Source: Ralstonia pickettii (GTDB lineage Bacteria; Pseudomonadota; Gammaproteobacteria; Burkholderiales; Burkholderiaceae). Taken from it: DNA of 64,000 nt. The first letter of the stretch is position 1. Each line of letters opens with the position of its first letter. The notes beneath the pieces are model-generated. The model had not been told where the DNA came from. It searched no databases and was given only the letters and a program-made list of their open reading frames with translations. The translations under genes were made by a program, and so were the position numbers. Positions 19,630 to 29,840 of this stretch are shown piece by piece. The stretch covers positions 1-64,000 of the forward strand of contig NZ_JFZG01000006.1 in assembly GCF_000607165.1 (NCBI RefSeq), read 5' to 3'.

Positions 19630-19753
19630 GCACGGCGCAATAAGAATCAACCCGAGATGCGATTCTCAGCGCACTTCAACCGCCCCTACCCTCCCATAAA
19701 AAAATAGGCCGCCTATATTGGATAGCTGCACCAGGCAAACAGGAGGGCCCGAC

Positions 19754-20596
19754 ATGGCAACCGAATTCAGCCTGTACAACATCCACTGTGAATGGGGTGA
19801 GCACGGAGCATCCGCGCTGGCGCCGCATTGCGACGCCGTCATCGTGGTGGACGTGCTGTCCTTCTGTACTTGTGTGGATGTAGCCGTGGCGCGCGGGGCA
19901 CGCATCTATCCGTACCCATGGCGTGACGCCAGCGCTGAAACCTTCGCACGCCGCGCCGGCGCCATGCTGGCGGGCTACAACCGCAGCCAGGCGGGGTATA
20001 CGCTCTCGCCAGCGTCGCTGCGTGAATTACCAATCGGCAGCAACCTGGTCCTGCCCTCGCCTAATGGTGCAACGCTCGCGCTCGCCACCGGATCGACGCC
20101 GACGTTTGCAGGTTGTCTGCGCAACGCGCGCGCCGTGGCAGAAGCCGCATCGCGGCTGGGCCGTCGCGTGGCCGTGGTAGCGTCAGGAGAGCGCTGGGCC
20201 GATGGCAGCCTGCGCCCGGCCCTTGAAGACTGGCTGGCCGCCGGTGCGATCGTGCATCACCTTTCGGAAACGGTGGCGGGGTTCCTGCCGCAAGCGCTGT
20301 CGCCCGAAGCGCTCGCCGCCCGCGCGATCTATCGCGAGGCGTCGCAGACAGGCATGATGAAAGCGTGGTTGCTCGATTCCGTGTCGGGCCGGGAGCTGTG
20401 CGAACGGGGCTTTACCGAAGACGTGACCATGGCTTCGCAAACCGATGTGAGCAACGTCGCCCCCATGCTGGTGGAAGGCGCGTTCCGGAACGTCAACCGC
20501 AAGACCGAGCGTCTGCCACAGGACTTCTTTGGCGCAAACCTGCGGCCCTCGCAGGCACCGCCGTCGCACCGCAACCCGCCGCCGACGTCACACTAG
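19754..20596 (+). CDS. ComB-like 2-phosphosulfolactate phosphatase family protein
   Basis: Belongs to the family of archaeal ComB, which removes phosphate from 2-phosphosulfolactate in coenzyme M synthesis. Features include 'CDAVIVVDVLSFCTCVDVAV' (about 26-45), 'LPSPNGATLAL' (about 99-109) and 'VVASGERWADGSLRPALEDW'. The 280-residue product starts at 19754 behind AGGAGG; a frame 12 codons longer lacks such a site. No other coenzyme M gene is nearby, so the real substrate in this organism is unknown. It converges on zapE. Confidence 0.8.
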   Translation: MATEFSLYNIHCEWGEHGASALAPHCDAVIVVDVLSFCTCVDVAVARGARIYPYPWRDASAETFARRAGAMLAGYNRSQAGYTLSPASLRELPIGSNLVLPSPNGATLALATGSTPTFAGCLRNARAVAEAASRLGRRVAVVASGERWADGSLRPALEDWLAAGAIVHHLSETVAGFLPQALSPEALAARAIYREASQTGMMKAWLLDSVSGRELCERGFTEDVTMASQTDVSNVAPMLVEGAFRNVNRKTERLPQDFFGANLRPSQAPPSHRNPPPTSH

Positions 20597-20616
20597 GCGG
20601 TTGCCACCGGGAGAAG

Positions 20617-21714
20617 TCAGGTCAGTGATGTGTCGACCTCACGTCGAGGCGCCTCGAGGTATTCGCGCGACTGCATCTCGACGATACGCGACACGGTGCG
20701 CTGGAATTCATTGGCCATCTGGCCTTCGGTGTACAGCTCGTCCGCCGGCACCTCCGCCGACATCAGCAGCTTGACCTTGTGGTCGTAGAACACGTCGATC
20801 AGCCACGTGAAGCGGCGTGCCTCGGACGCCATGCGCGGCGTCATCTTCGGCACATCGGCCAGGATAACGGTGTGAAAGCGCGAGGCGATTTCCAGGTAAT
20901 CGTTCTGTGAGCGCGGGCCACCGCACAGCGTGGCGAAATCGAACCAGACCACGCCGCCGGCCTTGCGCGCCGCGCGAATCTCACGGTGCTCGATGCGCAG
21001 CACCGGCGATTCGTCCGGCGCTTCCGCCACTGCCGCAAACGCATCGCGCAACGCCGAGTTGGCCTTGGCACCCAACGGCGTGTAATACGCCCGCACCTGC
21101 TCCATCGCTCGCTTGCGGTAATCAACGCCCGCGTCGACGTTGAGGACGTCGAGCTTCTCCTGCAGCAGCGCAATGGCCGGCAGCACGCGGTCGCGGTGCA
21201 GGCCGTCCGGATACAGCAAGTCGGGCCGATCGTTGGACGTCATCACAAACTGCACGCCGTTGGCAAACAACTGATCGAGCAAGCGGTGCAGGATCATCGC
21301 GTCGGCAACGTCGCTGACGTGGAATTCATCAAAACAGATCAAGCGGTAGCGCTTGGCGATGCGACGGGCCAGCTCGTCCAGCGGATCAGCGCGGCCGCGC
21401 AGCTCTTCCAGTTGACGATGCACTTCGCGCATGAACTCGTGAAAGTGCAGGCGCGTCTTACGCACCAACGGCACGCAGCTATAGAACGCATCCATCAGGA
21501 ACGACTTGCCGCGCCCCACCCCGCCCCACATGTAGACGCCACGGGGCAAATCCGGGCGCACGAGCATCTTGCGCAGCGCAGTCGAACGACGGGCCTTGTA
21601 GGCAAGCCATTCGTCGTAGCACCGCTGCAGGCGATCGACGGCGCGCTGTTGCGCTTCGTCGGGCCGATAGCCGCGCGCCTTCAATTCCTGTAGGTAGGTT
21701 TCCTGGACGTTCAT
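20617..21714 (-). CDS. zapE: Cell division protein ZapE (AFG1-like ATPase)
   Basis: AAA-type ATPase that affects Z-ring behaviour in E. coli; the family is also called YhcM/AFG1. The product (365 residues from this start) has Walker A 'GGVGRGKS' and Walker B 'LICFDEFHV', and the family segment 'FVMTSNDRPDLLYPDGLHRDR' read here as VMTSNDRPDLLYPDGL. The ATG at 21714 (MNVQETYL) suits the family; one at 21729 is possible, and neither has a good ribosome-binding site. It lies about 100 bp after lpd on the same strand. Confidence 0.92.
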   Translation of the reverse strand: MNVQETYLQELKARGYRPDEAQQRAVDRLQRCYDEWLAYKARRSTALRKMLVRPDLPRGVYMWGGVGRGKSFLMDAFYSCVPLVRKTRLHFHEFMREVHRQLEELRGRADPLDELARRIAKRYRLICFDEFHVSDVADAMILHRLLDQLFANGVQFVMTSNDRPDLLYPDGLHRDRVLPAIALLQEKLDVLNVDAGVDYRKRAMEQVRAYYTPLGAKANSALRDAFAAVAEAPDESPVLRIEHREIRAARKAGGVVWFDFATLCGGPRSQNDYLEIASRFHTVILADVPKMTPRMASEARRFTWLIDVFYDHKVKLLMSAEVPADELYTEGQMANEFQRTVSRIVEMQSREYLEAPRREVDTSLT

Positions 21715-21757
21715 CTGCTTGATCTGCATGGGGCACCGTTTGCGGGCCCAGATGGAC

Positions 21758-21793
21758 CGATGCCCGGCAATCTTGTGGATTCACCGGGCATCG
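21758..21793. repeat. 10-bp perfect inverted repeat between lpd and zapE
   Basis: CGATGCCCGG (21758-21767) and CCGGGCATCG (21784-21793) are perfect inverted repeats with a 16-base loop. There is no T-run, so it is more likely an mRNA 3'-end stabiliser or part of a Rho-dependent end for the odhA-odhB-lpd transcript than an intrinsic terminator. Confidence 0.5.
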
Positions 21794-21815
21794 TACTTGC
21801 CTTGCGGCTTGCGAT

Positions 21816-23252
21816 TTACATATTGAGCTGACGCTTGTCGACCGCCAGCGCAGCTTCGCGCATCACTTCCGACATCGACGGGTGCGGATGGCAGATACGG
21901 CCGATGTCTTCAGCTGCAGCCTTGAACTCCATCGCCACCACGGCTTCGGCAACCAGGTCCGAAGCGTTGGCTGCCACGATGTGCACGCCCAGGATTTCAT
22001 CGGTCTTCGCATCGGCGATGACCTTCACGAAACCATCGGATGCGCCCATGCCCAGTGCGCGGCCGTTAGCAATGAACGGGAACTGGCCGGCCTTGGTCTC
22101 GCGGCCTTCGGCCTTGAGCTGCTGTTCGGTCTTGCCCACCCATGCAATTTCCGGGTAGGTGTAGATGACCCACGGAATGCAGTTGTAGTCGATGTGCGGC
22201 TTCTGGCCAACGATGCGCTCGGCCACGGCCACGCCTTCGTCTTCTGCCTTGTGCGCCAGCATCGGGCCACGCACCACGTCGCCGATCGCCCACAGGTTCG
22301 GCAGCTTGGTCGCGCAGTGTTCGTCCACCTCGATAAAGCCACGCTGATCCGCCGCCAGGCCGATCGCTTCCAGGCCCAGGTTGTCGGTGTTCGGCACGCG
22401 GCCGATCGACACGATCAGCTTGTCGCACTCCAGCACTTGCGCAGCGCCGGCAGCGTCGGTGTAGTTCACCTTCACGCCCTTGCCCGACGATTCGATCTCG
22501 CCGACCTTCACGCCGACGTTGATCTTCAGGCCCTGCTTGGTCAGCAGCTTGTTGGCTTCCTTGGCAACGGATTCGTCAGCCGCACCGAGGAAGCTCGGCA
22601 GCGCTTCGAGAATCGTCACTTCGGCACCCAGACGGCGCCACACCGAACCGAGCTCGAGGCCGATCACGCCAGCACCGATCACGCCCAGCTTCTTCGGCAC
22701 TTCGCCAAACTTCAGTGCGCCTTCGTTGTCGGCGATGGTCACGTTGTCGACCTTCACGCCCGGCAGATGACGAGCCTTAGAGCCCGTAGCGATGATCACG
22801 TGCTTGGCCGTCACGACTTCCGTGCCGGCCTTGCCTGCGATCTCGACCTGATAGCCCGCCTCCGTCTTGCCGACGAACTTGCCGTGGCCTTTGAGCAGCG
22901 TCACCTTGTTCTTGCGGAACAGGAACTCGATGCCCTTCGTCATCTTGCCGACGATGTCGTCCTTGCGCTTGAGCATCTTGGCCACGTCGACCTTGACGCC
23001 ATCCACCGTGATGCCGTGGTCGGCCAGGTGGTGGTTCACGTTCTCGAACTCTTCCGACGAGGCCAGCAGCGCCTTCGAGGGAATGCAGCCGACATTCAGG
23101 CAGGTGCCGCCCAGGCGCGGCTCGCCCTTCGGGTCGTCGTAGGCGTTGTCTTCGCAGCAGGCCACGTTCAGGCCCAGCTGGCCAGCGCGGATGGCGGCGA
23201 TGTAACCGCCAGGGCCGGCGCCGATCACCAGCACGTCAAATTCTTTGCTCAT
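21816..23252 (-). CDS. lpdA: Dihydrolipoyl dehydrogenase (E3 of 2-oxoglutarate dehydrogenase)
   Basis: FAD enzyme that reoxidises the lipoyl groups of the E2 component and makes NADH. The 478-residue product has the FAD motif '[12 protein letters not shown]', the redox disulfide '[12 protein letters not shown]' (about 45-56), the NAD motif '[15 protein letters not shown]', and the C-terminal catalytic 'CHPHPSMSE'. The start at 23252 follows AAGGA. It is the third gene after odhA and odhB and so is the E3 dedicated to that complex. Confidence 0.97.
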   Translation of the reverse strand: MSKEFDVLVIGAGPGGYIAAIRAGQLGLNVACCEDNAYDDPKGEPRLGGTCLNVGCIPSKALLASSEEFENVNHHLADHGITVDGVKVDVAKMLKRKDDIVGKMTKGIEFLFRKNKVTLLKGHGKFVGKTEAGYQVEIAGKAGTEVVTAKHVIIATGSKARHLPGVKVDNVTIADNEGALKFGEVPKKLGVIGAGVIGLELGSVWRRLGAEVTILEALPSFLGAADESVAKEANKLLTKQGLKINVGVKVGEIESSGKGVKVNYTDAAGAAQVLECDKLIVSIGRVPNTDNLGLEAIGLAADQRGFIEVDEHCATKLPNLWAIGDVVRGPMLAHKAEDEGVAVAERIVGQKPHIDYNCIPWVIYTYPEIAWVGKTEQQLKAEGRETKAGQFPFIANGRALGMGASDGFVKVIADAKTDEILGVHIVAANASDLVAEAVVAMEFKAAAEDIGRICHPHPSMSEVMREAALAVDKRQLNM

Positions 23253-23275
23253 GGAGAAATCCTTTAGTCCGTCGC

Positions 23276-23390
23276 TCCCGCACAAGCGGGAACGTCAACA
23301 AGCGGTTTAAACCTGTTCACGGTCCGTAGCGAGCGGGCCGAGGTTGGTCCGACGAATTTGCCAAAATCGGCAGCCGTACGTGGGTACGGC
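23276..23390. repeat. Two hairpins between odhB and lpd
   Basis: TCCCGC-ACAA-GCGGGA (23276-23291) and GCCGTAC-GTGG-GTACGGC (23373-23390) are two compact inverted repeats in the 187-bp gap between odhB and lpd. Neither is followed by a T-run on the minus strand. They may set relative mRNA levels of E2 and E3. Confidence 0.45.
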
Positions 23391-23439
23391 GAGTATCACA
23401 GGGCCAAGATCGGGCCGCGCAGTAGGAACGTGGGCAGGT

Positions 23440-24693
23440 TTACAGGTCCAGCAGCAGGCGGGCCGGGTCTTCCAGCGCTTCCTTCATCGCCACCAGGCCC
23501 AGCACAGCTTCGCGGCCGTCGATGATTCGGTGGTCATAGGACATGGCCAGGTAGTTCATCGGGCGAACCACGACTTGGCCGTTCTCCACCACAGCGCGAT
23601 CCTTGGTGGCGTGCACGCCCAGGATGGCCGATTGCGGCGGGTTAATGATCGGGGTCGACAGCATCGAGCCGAACGTGCCGCCGTTCGAGATCGAGAACGT
23701 ACCGCCGGTCAGGTCGTCCAGCGTCAGCTTGCCGTCCTTGGCCTTCTGGCCGAACTCGGCAATCTTCTTCTCGATATCGGCCAGGCTCATCTGGTCGGCA
23801 TTGCGCAGGATGGGCACCACCAGGCCACGCGGCGAGCCGACAGCGATACCGATGTCGAAATAGCCGTGGTAGACGATGTCGTTGCCGTCAACCGACGCGT
23901 TGATCACGGGGTACTTCTTCAGCGCGTGGACAGCGGCCTTCACGAAGAACGACATGAAGCCCAGCTTCACGCCGTGGGTCTTCTCGAACTGGTCCTTGAA
24001 CTTGGCGCGCAAGTCCATCACCGGCTTCATGTTGACTTCGTTGAAGGTGGTGAGGATCGCGTTGGTCGATTGCGACTGCACCAGGCGCTCGGCGATACGG
24101 GCGCGCAGGCGGCTCATCGGCACGCGCTCTTCCGGACGGTCGCCCAGGGCGGCGAAGTCCACCGGTGCAGCGACTTGCTGCAGCGCCGGACGTGCGGCTT
24201 GCGGTGCAGCAGCGGCAGCCGGCTTGGCGCCACCAGCCACAGCACCCAGCACGTCGCCCTTGGTGATGCGGCCATCGCGGCCCGTGCCGGCCACTTGGCC
24301 AGCCGACAGATTGTTCTCAGCCATCAGCTTGGCAGCCGACGGCATGGCCACGCCACCCGCTGCAGCTGCAGCCGGAGCGGCAGCAGCCGGTGCCGGCGCA
24401 GCGGCTGCAGGAGCCGGTGCAGCAGCAGCCGGAGCGGCGGCGCCTGCCTTGCCTTCGGTGTCGATCTTGGCCAGCAGCTGCTCCGACGTCACGGTTGCGC
24501 CGTCCGCCACCAGCACTTCAGCCAGCACGCCAGCCGACGGGGCCGGCACTTCCAGCACGACCTTGTCGGTCTCGACTTCGATCAGGATTTCGTCCTGGGC
24601 CACGGCTTCGCCCGGCTTCTTCTTCCAGGAGATCAGCGTGCCTTCTTCAACGGACTCGGAAAACTGCGGGACCTTGACTTCAACGATAGCCAT
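23440..24693 (-). CDS. odhB: Dihydrolipoyllysine succinyltransferase (E2 of 2-oxoglutarate dehydrogenase)
   Basis: Core acyltransferase of the TCA-cycle 2-oxoglutarate dehydrogenase complex. The 417-residue product has one lipoyl domain (residues 1-75, lipoylated lysine in '[12 protein letters not shown]'), an Ala/Pro-rich linker, a peripheral subunit-binding domain (about 118-155, '[14 protein letters not shown]'), and the catalytic domain with '[13 protein letters not shown]' near the C terminus. It lies between odhA and lpd on the same strand. Confidence 0.97.
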   Translation of the reverse strand: MAIVEVKVPQFSESVEEGTLISWKKKPGEAVAQDEILIEVETDKVVLEVPAPSAGVLAEVLVADGATVTSEQLLAKIDTEGKAGAAAPAAAAPAPAAAAPAPAAAAPAAAAAGGVAMPSAAKLMAENNLSAGQVAGTGRDGRITKGDVLGAVAGGAKPAAAAAPQAARPALQQVAAPVDFAALGDRPEERVPMSRLRARIAERLVQSQSTNAILTTFNEVNMKPVMDLRAKFKDQFEKTHGVKLGFMSFFVKAAVHALKKYPVINASVDGNDIVYHGYFDIGIAVGSPRGLVVPILRNADQMSLADIEKKIAEFGQKAKDGKLTLDDLTGGTFSISNGGTFGSMLSTPIINPPQSAILGVHATKDRAVVENGQVVVRPMNYLAMSYDHRIIDGREAVLGLVAMKEALEDPARLLLDL

Positions 24694-24827
24694 TTCGGTG
24701 CTTCCTTGGATTCATGTGCACGTGCTCCTCTTGTTCGGGAGCCGCGCCAATTCGATATACGGTGGAATTCGGGAGCGAAGATGCGTCAAGGCGACAGCCG
24801 AAGCTGCCGCCCTGGTGCAGATGTCGC

Positions 24828-27692
24828 TTACTTGTTCAGCACGAAGCCCTTGAGCTTGCCAAACGCGGCATCGATCAGCGCCTTCTGCTGCTCGTTGTGC
24901 TTCGCGTAGTAGCCCACGGCCGGAGATGCCGATGCCGGGCGGCCTGCGTAGCCCAGCTTCTGACCTTCGGTCATGTTCTCCAGGATGTAGTGCTGCACGA
25001 AGAACCAAGCGCCCTGGTTCTGCGGCTCGTCCTGGCACCACACGACTTCAGCAAGGTTCGGATACTTCTTCAGCTCGGCTGCGAACGCCTTGTGCGGGAA
25101 CGGATAGAGCTGCTCCACACGGATGATGGCTGTGTCGGTCAGGCCACGTTCCTTACGAGCGTTGACCAGGTCGTAGTAGACCTTGCCCGAGCAGGCCACG
25201 ATGCGCTTGACCTTGGCGGCGTTCAGATCTTCGGCCGTATCGGCGATCACCGTCTCGAAATGGCCCTTGGCCAGATCCGACAGCGGCGACACAGCGTCCT
25301 TGCTGCGCAGCAGCGACTTCGGCGTCAGGATGATCAGCGGCTTGCGGAACATCCGGATCATCTGGCGACGCAGCAGGTGGAAGATTTGCGCCGGCGTGGT
25401 CGGCTGCACCACTTGCATGTTGTGGTCTGCGCAGAGCTGCAGGTAACGCTCCATGCGTGCCGAGCTATGCTCCGGACCTTGACCTTCGTAGCCGTGCGGC
25501 AGCATCAGCGTCAGACCCGAGGCACGACCCCACTTCACTTCGCCCGACGAGATGAACTGGTCGATCACCACCTGTGCACCGTTAGCGAAGTCACCGAACT
25601 GGGCTTCCCAGATCACCAGGGTGTTCGGCTCAGCCGACGAATAGCCGTACTCGAAGCCCATCACGGCCTCTTCCGACAGCACGGAGTCGATCACCGTAAA
25701 GGGAGCTTGGCTCTCCGACACATTCTGCAGCGGGATGTAGCTGCCGGCGTCCCAACGCTCGCGGTTCTGATCGTGCAGGACTGCGTGACGGTGCGTGAAC
25801 GTACCGCGACCAGCATCCTGACCGGTGATACGCACCGGGTAGCCAGACGCCACCAGCGATGCGAAAGCAAGGTGCTCGCCCATGCCCCAGTCCAGCGACA
25901 GCTCGCCCTTGCCCATCTTGGCGCGGTTGTTGACAACGTTCTCAACCAGCGGGTGCAGCTTGAAGTGATCCGGGATGGCGGTGATGCGCTCGGCCAGACG
26001 CTTGAGTTCGGCCATCGGCACAGCGGTATCGGCGGCATCCGTCCACTTGCGGTTCAGGAACGGCATCCAGTCCACAGCGAACTTGTTCTTGAAGTTCGAC
26101 AGCACCGGGTCGACCGTGTGCTTGCCCGCGTCCATGGCAGCACGGAATTCCTGCACCAGGGTGTCCGGCTCTTCAGTCTTCAGCGTGTTCTGCGTGACAA
26201 GCCTGTCTGCGTAGAGCTTGCGCGTGCCGGGGTGCGTGCCGATCTTCTTGTACATCAGCGGCTGCGTCATCGCCGGCGTGTCTTGCTCGTTGTGGCCGAG
26301 CTTACGGAAGCAGATGATGTCGACCGCGATGTCCTTTTGGAACTCGGTACGGTAGTCCACGGCCAGTTGCATGGCCAGCACGACGGCTTCCGGATCGTCG
26401 CCGTTCACGTGCAGGACCGGCGCTTCGATCATCTTGACCACGTCGGTACAGTACAGCGTCGAGCGCGAGTCGCGCGGGTCCGACGTCGTGAAACCGATCT
26501 GGTTGTTGATGACGATGTGGATCGTGCCGCCCGTGCCGTAACCGCGCGTTTGCGCGAGGTTCAGCGTTTCCATCACGACGCCCTGGCCGGCGAAGGCTGC
26601 GTCACCGTGGACTTGCACAGCCAGCACTTGCGCGCCGTGCTTGTCGCCGCGGCGCTCCTGACGCGCCTTGACCGAGCCTTCCACGACCGGGTTGACGATT
26701 TCCAGGTGCGACGGGTTGAACGCCAGCGACAGGTGGACGGGGCCGCCCGGGGTGGTCACGTCGCTCGAGAAGCCCTTGTGGTACTTCACGTCGCCGGCCG
26801 GCAGGTCGTCCACGTGCTTGCCTTCGAATTCGGCGAACAGGTCGGCGGGCATCTTGCCCAGCGTGTTGACCAGCACGTTCAGACGGCCGCGGTGGGCCAT
26901 GCCGATCACGATTTCCTGCACGCCCTTGGCGCCGGAATGCTGGATCAGTTCGTCCATGGCCGCGATGAAGCTCTCGCCGCCTTCCAGCGAGAAACGCTTC
27001 TGACCGACGTACTTGGTATGCAGGAAGCGCTCGAGGCCTTCAGCGGCTGTCAGGCGTTCCAGGATGTGCTTCTTCTTTTCAGCCGAGAACGTCGGCTTGG
27101 AGCGGATGGTTTCCAGACGCTCTTGCCACCAGCGCTTTTGGGCCTGGTCGCTGATGTACATGAACTCAGCGCCGATCGAGCCGCAGTACGTTTCGCGCAG
27201 GTTGTTGACCAGCTCGCGCAGGCTCATCGATTCCTTGCCGAAATACGTGTTGCTGGCATTGAAGATGATGTCCTGGTCGGCTTCGGTGAAACCGTAGAAA
27301 GCCGGGTCCAGATCCGGCACAGGCGGGCGCTCCTGACGCTTGAGCGGATCAAGATCGGCCCAACGCAGGCCCACATTGCGGTACGCGGCGATCAGCTGCG
27401 TAGCCGACACGCGCTTGCGACCCATATCGGAATCGGCAGACGCGACAATCGTCTTGATCGGGCCGGACTTGGCGCGCTCAGCGAACGACGTGACGATGGG
27501 GGCGTGGGGGATATCCCGGGCGTTGGAACCGTCGACGGCGGGGACGTTCTGCAGCGCATCGAAGTACGCGCGCAGTGCCTCGCTAACGGACGTGGGATCT
27601 TGAAGGTACGCTTCGTACTGATCTTCAACGTAGGCGGCGTTACCGCCGGACAGGTACGAAGTGTCCAGGTACTGCTTATACAGCTCTGTCAT
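24828..27692 (-). CDS. odhA: 2-oxoglutarate dehydrogenase E1 component
   Basis: Thiamine diphosphate enzyme that decarboxylates 2-oxoglutarate and passes the succinyl group to the E2 lipoyl arm. The 954-residue product has the family N terminus with 'SYLSGGNAAYVEDQYEAYL', 'GMAHRGRLNVLVN' and 'HVNGDDPEAVV' in the ThDP region, and the C-terminal transketolase-like part ('RVEQLYPFPHKAFAAEL'). Length is normal. First gene of odhA-odhB-lpd; a small hairpin sits just upstream of its start. Confidence 0.97.
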   Translation of the reverse strand: MTELYKQYLDTSYLSGGNAAYVEDQYEAYLQDPTSVSEALRAYFDALQNVPAVDGSNARDIPHAPIVTSFAERAKSGPIKTIVASADSDMGRKRVSATQLIAAYRNVGLRWADLDPLKRQERPPVPDLDPAFYGFTEADQDIIFNASNTYFGKESMSLRELVNNLRETYCGSIGAEFMYISDQAQKRWWQERLETIRSKPTFSAEKKKHILERLTAAEGLERFLHTKYVGQKRFSLEGGESFIAAMDELIQHSGAKGVQEIVIGMAHRGRLNVLVNTLGKMPADLFAEFEGKHVDDLPAGDVKYHKGFSSDVTTPGGPVHLSLAFNPSHLEIVNPVVEGSVKARQERRGDKHGAQVLAVQVHGDAAFAGQGVVMETLNLAQTRGYGTGGTIHIVINNQIGFTTSDPRDSRSTLYCTDVVKMIEAPVLHVNGDDPEAVVLAMQLAVDYRTEFQKDIAVDIICFRKLGHNEQDTPAMTQPLMYKKIGTHPGTRKLYADRLVTQNTLKTEEPDTLVQEFRAAMDAGKHTVDPVLSNFKNKFAVDWMPFLNRKWTDAADTAVPMAELKRLAERITAIPDHFKLHPLVENVVNNRAKMGKGELSLDWGMGEHLAFASLVASGYPVRITGQDAGRGTFTHRHAVLHDQNRERWDAGSYIPLQNVSESQAPFTVIDSVLSEEAVMGFEYGYSSAEPNTLVIWEAQFGDFANGAQVVIDQFISSGEVKWGRASGLTLMLPHGYEGQGPEHSSARMERYLQLCADHNMQVVQPTTPAQIFHLLRRQMIRMFRKPLIILTPKSLLRSKDAVSPLSDLAKGHFETVIADTAEDLNAAKVKRIVACSGKVYYDLVNARKERGLTDTAIIRVEQLYPFPHKAFAAELKKYPNLAEVVWCQDEPQNQGAWFFVQHYILENMTEGQKLGYAGRPASASPAVGYYAKHNEQQKALIDAAFGKLKGFVLNK

Positions 27693-27983
27693 GGGGCGCT
27701 CACTTTTCTCCGGGTCTGCCGGAGTTCAGCGGGTTCATCAACCTTCCGCGACACGGCTTGACCGGTTAGCGGATCGCAAACTAAATCGCCTGAAATCACC
27801 TGGTCGGACCGGATCGCGCAAGGCAGAAAAGAGGTACCGAGACAGCTTTTACAGACAAGTTGTGCGGGAAGGACCTAAGTCTTCACGGAGCGGAAGCATA
27901 GCATGTTTATAAGCAATATTCCGATTCTTTGACGTGACAAACGACGCTTGTTATGCCACGCCAAAGCCATGTTTTCATCACAT
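27693..27983. other. Upstream region of odhA
   Basis: About 290 bases without a gene. Just before odhA, CTCCGG-GTCTG-CCGGAG (27708-27724) can pair and would include the GGAG of a possible ribosome-binding site in its stem. A/T-rich sequence with a minus-strand TATAAA (around 27911-27916) could hold the promoter, but I find no good -35. No terminator for either flanking gene is evident. Confidence 0.35.
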
Positions 27984-28736
27984 TCAGGCGGGCGAAATAC
28001 GGTCCACCCAATCGGTGATCAAGCCGTCCAGTCCCGCGCCCCAGAGCAGATGCGCGCGATCCAGGTCGTTGACCGTATAGCAGCAGACGCGAAATCCTGC
28101 GGCGTGTGCCTCGTCAATGATTTCGGGCGTGAGTTCGCGATGGTTGGCGTCGAGTGCCACACAATCCAATGCGCGCAGGCGATCGAGCCAATCGGCGGGG
28201 AGCTTGTCGAGCAGCAATGCGCGCGGCAATTCCGGCGCAGCTTCGCGTGCGGCGGCCAAGGCTTCTTCGGAGAACGACGACAGCAGCGGCGGCACGTCGG
28301 CGCCGGCCCACAGCGTGCGGGCGTCGAGCGCCACAGCCGCGCCCGTGCGCCACTCCGCGCCTGGCACCGGCTTGATCTCGATATTGGCGAGGAAGTTGTT
28401 GGCGCGAAGGTAGCGCGCGATGGCTGCCAGCGTCGGCACCGGCTCACCCGCGTAGGCAGCGCTGTGCCAACTGCCGGCGTCTAGTTGCGCGATCTGACCC
28501 ACCGTGAGCGCATCGAGGCGGCCCGCGCCGTTCGTGGTGCGATCCAGCGTGGCGTCGTGCAACAGGACCGATGCGCCGTCGCCGGAAAGCTTCACGTCGA
28601 ATTCGAACATGCGATAGCCGAACGATGCGCCATGGCGGAAGGCTGCCAGCGTGTTCTCCGGCGCCAGCTTGCCCGCGCCGCGGTGTGCGATGGCACGCGG
28701 ATACGGCCATGCCGGCAAGGCGTGTGCGCCAGTCAT
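27984..28736 (-). CDS. ugpQ: Glycerophosphodiester phosphodiesterase
   Basis: Cytoplasmic enzyme that hydrolyses glycerophosphodiesters to glycerol 3-phosphate and an alcohol. The 250-residue product has the GDPD signature '[17 protein letters not shown]' at about 17-33 and '[17 protein letters not shown]' at about 45-61, carrying the metal-binding and catalytic His/Glu residues. It has no signal peptide. Its ATG overlaps the ugpC stop (ATGA), making it the last gene of ugpBAECQ. Confidence 0.95.
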   Translation of the reverse strand: MTGAHALPAWPYPRAIAHRGAGKLAPENTLAAFRHGASFGYRMFEFDVKLSGDGASVLLHDATLDRTTNGAGRLDALTVGQIAQLDAGSWHSAAYAGEPVPTLAAIARYLRANNFLANIEIKPVPGAEWRTGAAVALDARTLWAGADVPPLLSSFSEEALAAAREAAPELPRALLLDKLPADWLDRLRALDCVALDANHRELTPEIIDEAHAAGFRVCCYTVNDLDRAHLLWGAGLDGLITDWVDRISPA

Positions 28737-29830
28737 GCCAGAGCCTCGATGCGGCGGGTGGTTTGCGGGTCGAACCAGTGCAAGTGCTCGGCGGACGCGG
28801 TGATCGGCAGCTTGTCACCGGCCTTTACGCTGGCATGCGGCTCTAGGCGGACCACGACTGGATGACCAGCCAGCGTGCCGTACGCGAACGCATCCGCACC
28901 GAGGGCCTCGACCACGCGCACGTCGATGAAGGCGATGGCCTGATCAGCCGAGCACGACTCGATGTGCTCGGGGCGCAATCCCATCAGCGCGTGTTCGGGC
29001 AGGTGCAGCCCCATCGGCAGATGGCCGAGCGTGGCCGCAACATCGCCCTCCTTCGCACCATCCACCCGGATCTGCGTGTCGCCACCGGCATTGCGCGACA
29101 CAGGCACGAGGTTCATCGGCGGCGAGCCGATGAAGCCCGCCACGAACGTGCTGGCCGGACGCGAGTACACCTCAAGCGGTGTACCGATCTGTTCGACCCG
29201 GCCGCCGTTGAGCACCATCATGCGATCGGCCAACGTCATCGCTTCGACCTGATCGTGCGTGACGTACAGACTGGTCGTGCGCAGACGGCGATGCAGATCC
29301 TTCAGCTCCAGGCGCATCTGCACGCGCAGCTTGGCATCCAGGTTGGAGAGCGGTTCGTCAAACAGGAACACAGCCGGCTCACGCACGATCGCTCGGCCCA
29401 TGGCCACACGCTGGCGTTGGCCGCCCGAGAGCTGGCGCGGCTTGCGATCGAGCAGTTTGCCGAGTTCGAGAATGCCCGCAGCCTGTTCCACACGCGCTTG
29501 AATATCGCTCTTGGGCAAGCCTCGGATCTTCAGGCCGTAGGCCATGTTGTCGAACACGCTCATGTGCGGATACAGCGCGTAGTTCTGGAACACCATCGCG
29601 ATATCGCGCTCGGCCGGCTCCAGTTCGTTGACGACGCGGTCGCCAATCCACACTTCGCCGCCGGTGATCGGCTCCAGCCCCGCCACCATGCGCAGCAGCG
29701 TGGACTTGCCGCAGCCCGAGGGCCCGACGATGACGATGAACTCCCCGTCGCCGATTTCCATGTCGATGCCGTGCACGACCTGGAGGTTGGCGTAATGCTT
29801 CTGGACGTTGCGTAGCGAAAGTTTTGCCAT
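28733..29830 (-). CDS. ugpC: Glycerol-3-phosphate ABC transporter ATP-binding protein
   Basis: ATPase subunit of the ugp importer. The 365-residue product has Walker A 'GPSGCGKST', signature '[10 protein letters not shown]', Walker B '[12 protein letters not shown]' and the H-loop 'YVTHDQ', followed by the TOBE-type regulatory domain of the MalK/UgpC group ('[10 protein letters not shown]'). It lies 10 bp after ugpE and overlaps ugpQ. Confidence 0.95.
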   Translation of the reverse strand: MAKLSLRNVQKHYANLQVVHGIDMEIGDGEFIVIVGPSGCGKSTLLRMVAGLEPITGGEVWIGDRVVNELEPAERDIAMVFQNYALYPHMSVFDNMAYGLKIRGLPKSDIQARVEQAAGILELGKLLDRKPRQLSGGQRQRVAMGRAIVREPAVFLFDEPLSNLDAKLRVQMRLELKDLHRRLRTTSLYVTHDQVEAMTLADRMMVLNGGRVEQIGTPLEVYSRPASTFVAGFIGSPPMNLVPVSRNAGGDTQIRVDGAKEGDVAATLGHLPMGLHLPEHALMGLRPEHIESCSADQAIAFIDVRVVEALGADAFAYGTLAGHPVVVRLEPHASVKAGDKLPITASAEHLHWFDPQTTRRIEALA

Positions 29831-29840
29831 CTTGCTTCTT

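Noticed and set aside
24714-27761. A 1015-residue open frame on the plus strand
   Set aside because: It lies exactly opposite odhA and arises from GC-rich third positions. It has no domain, and odhA is certain.
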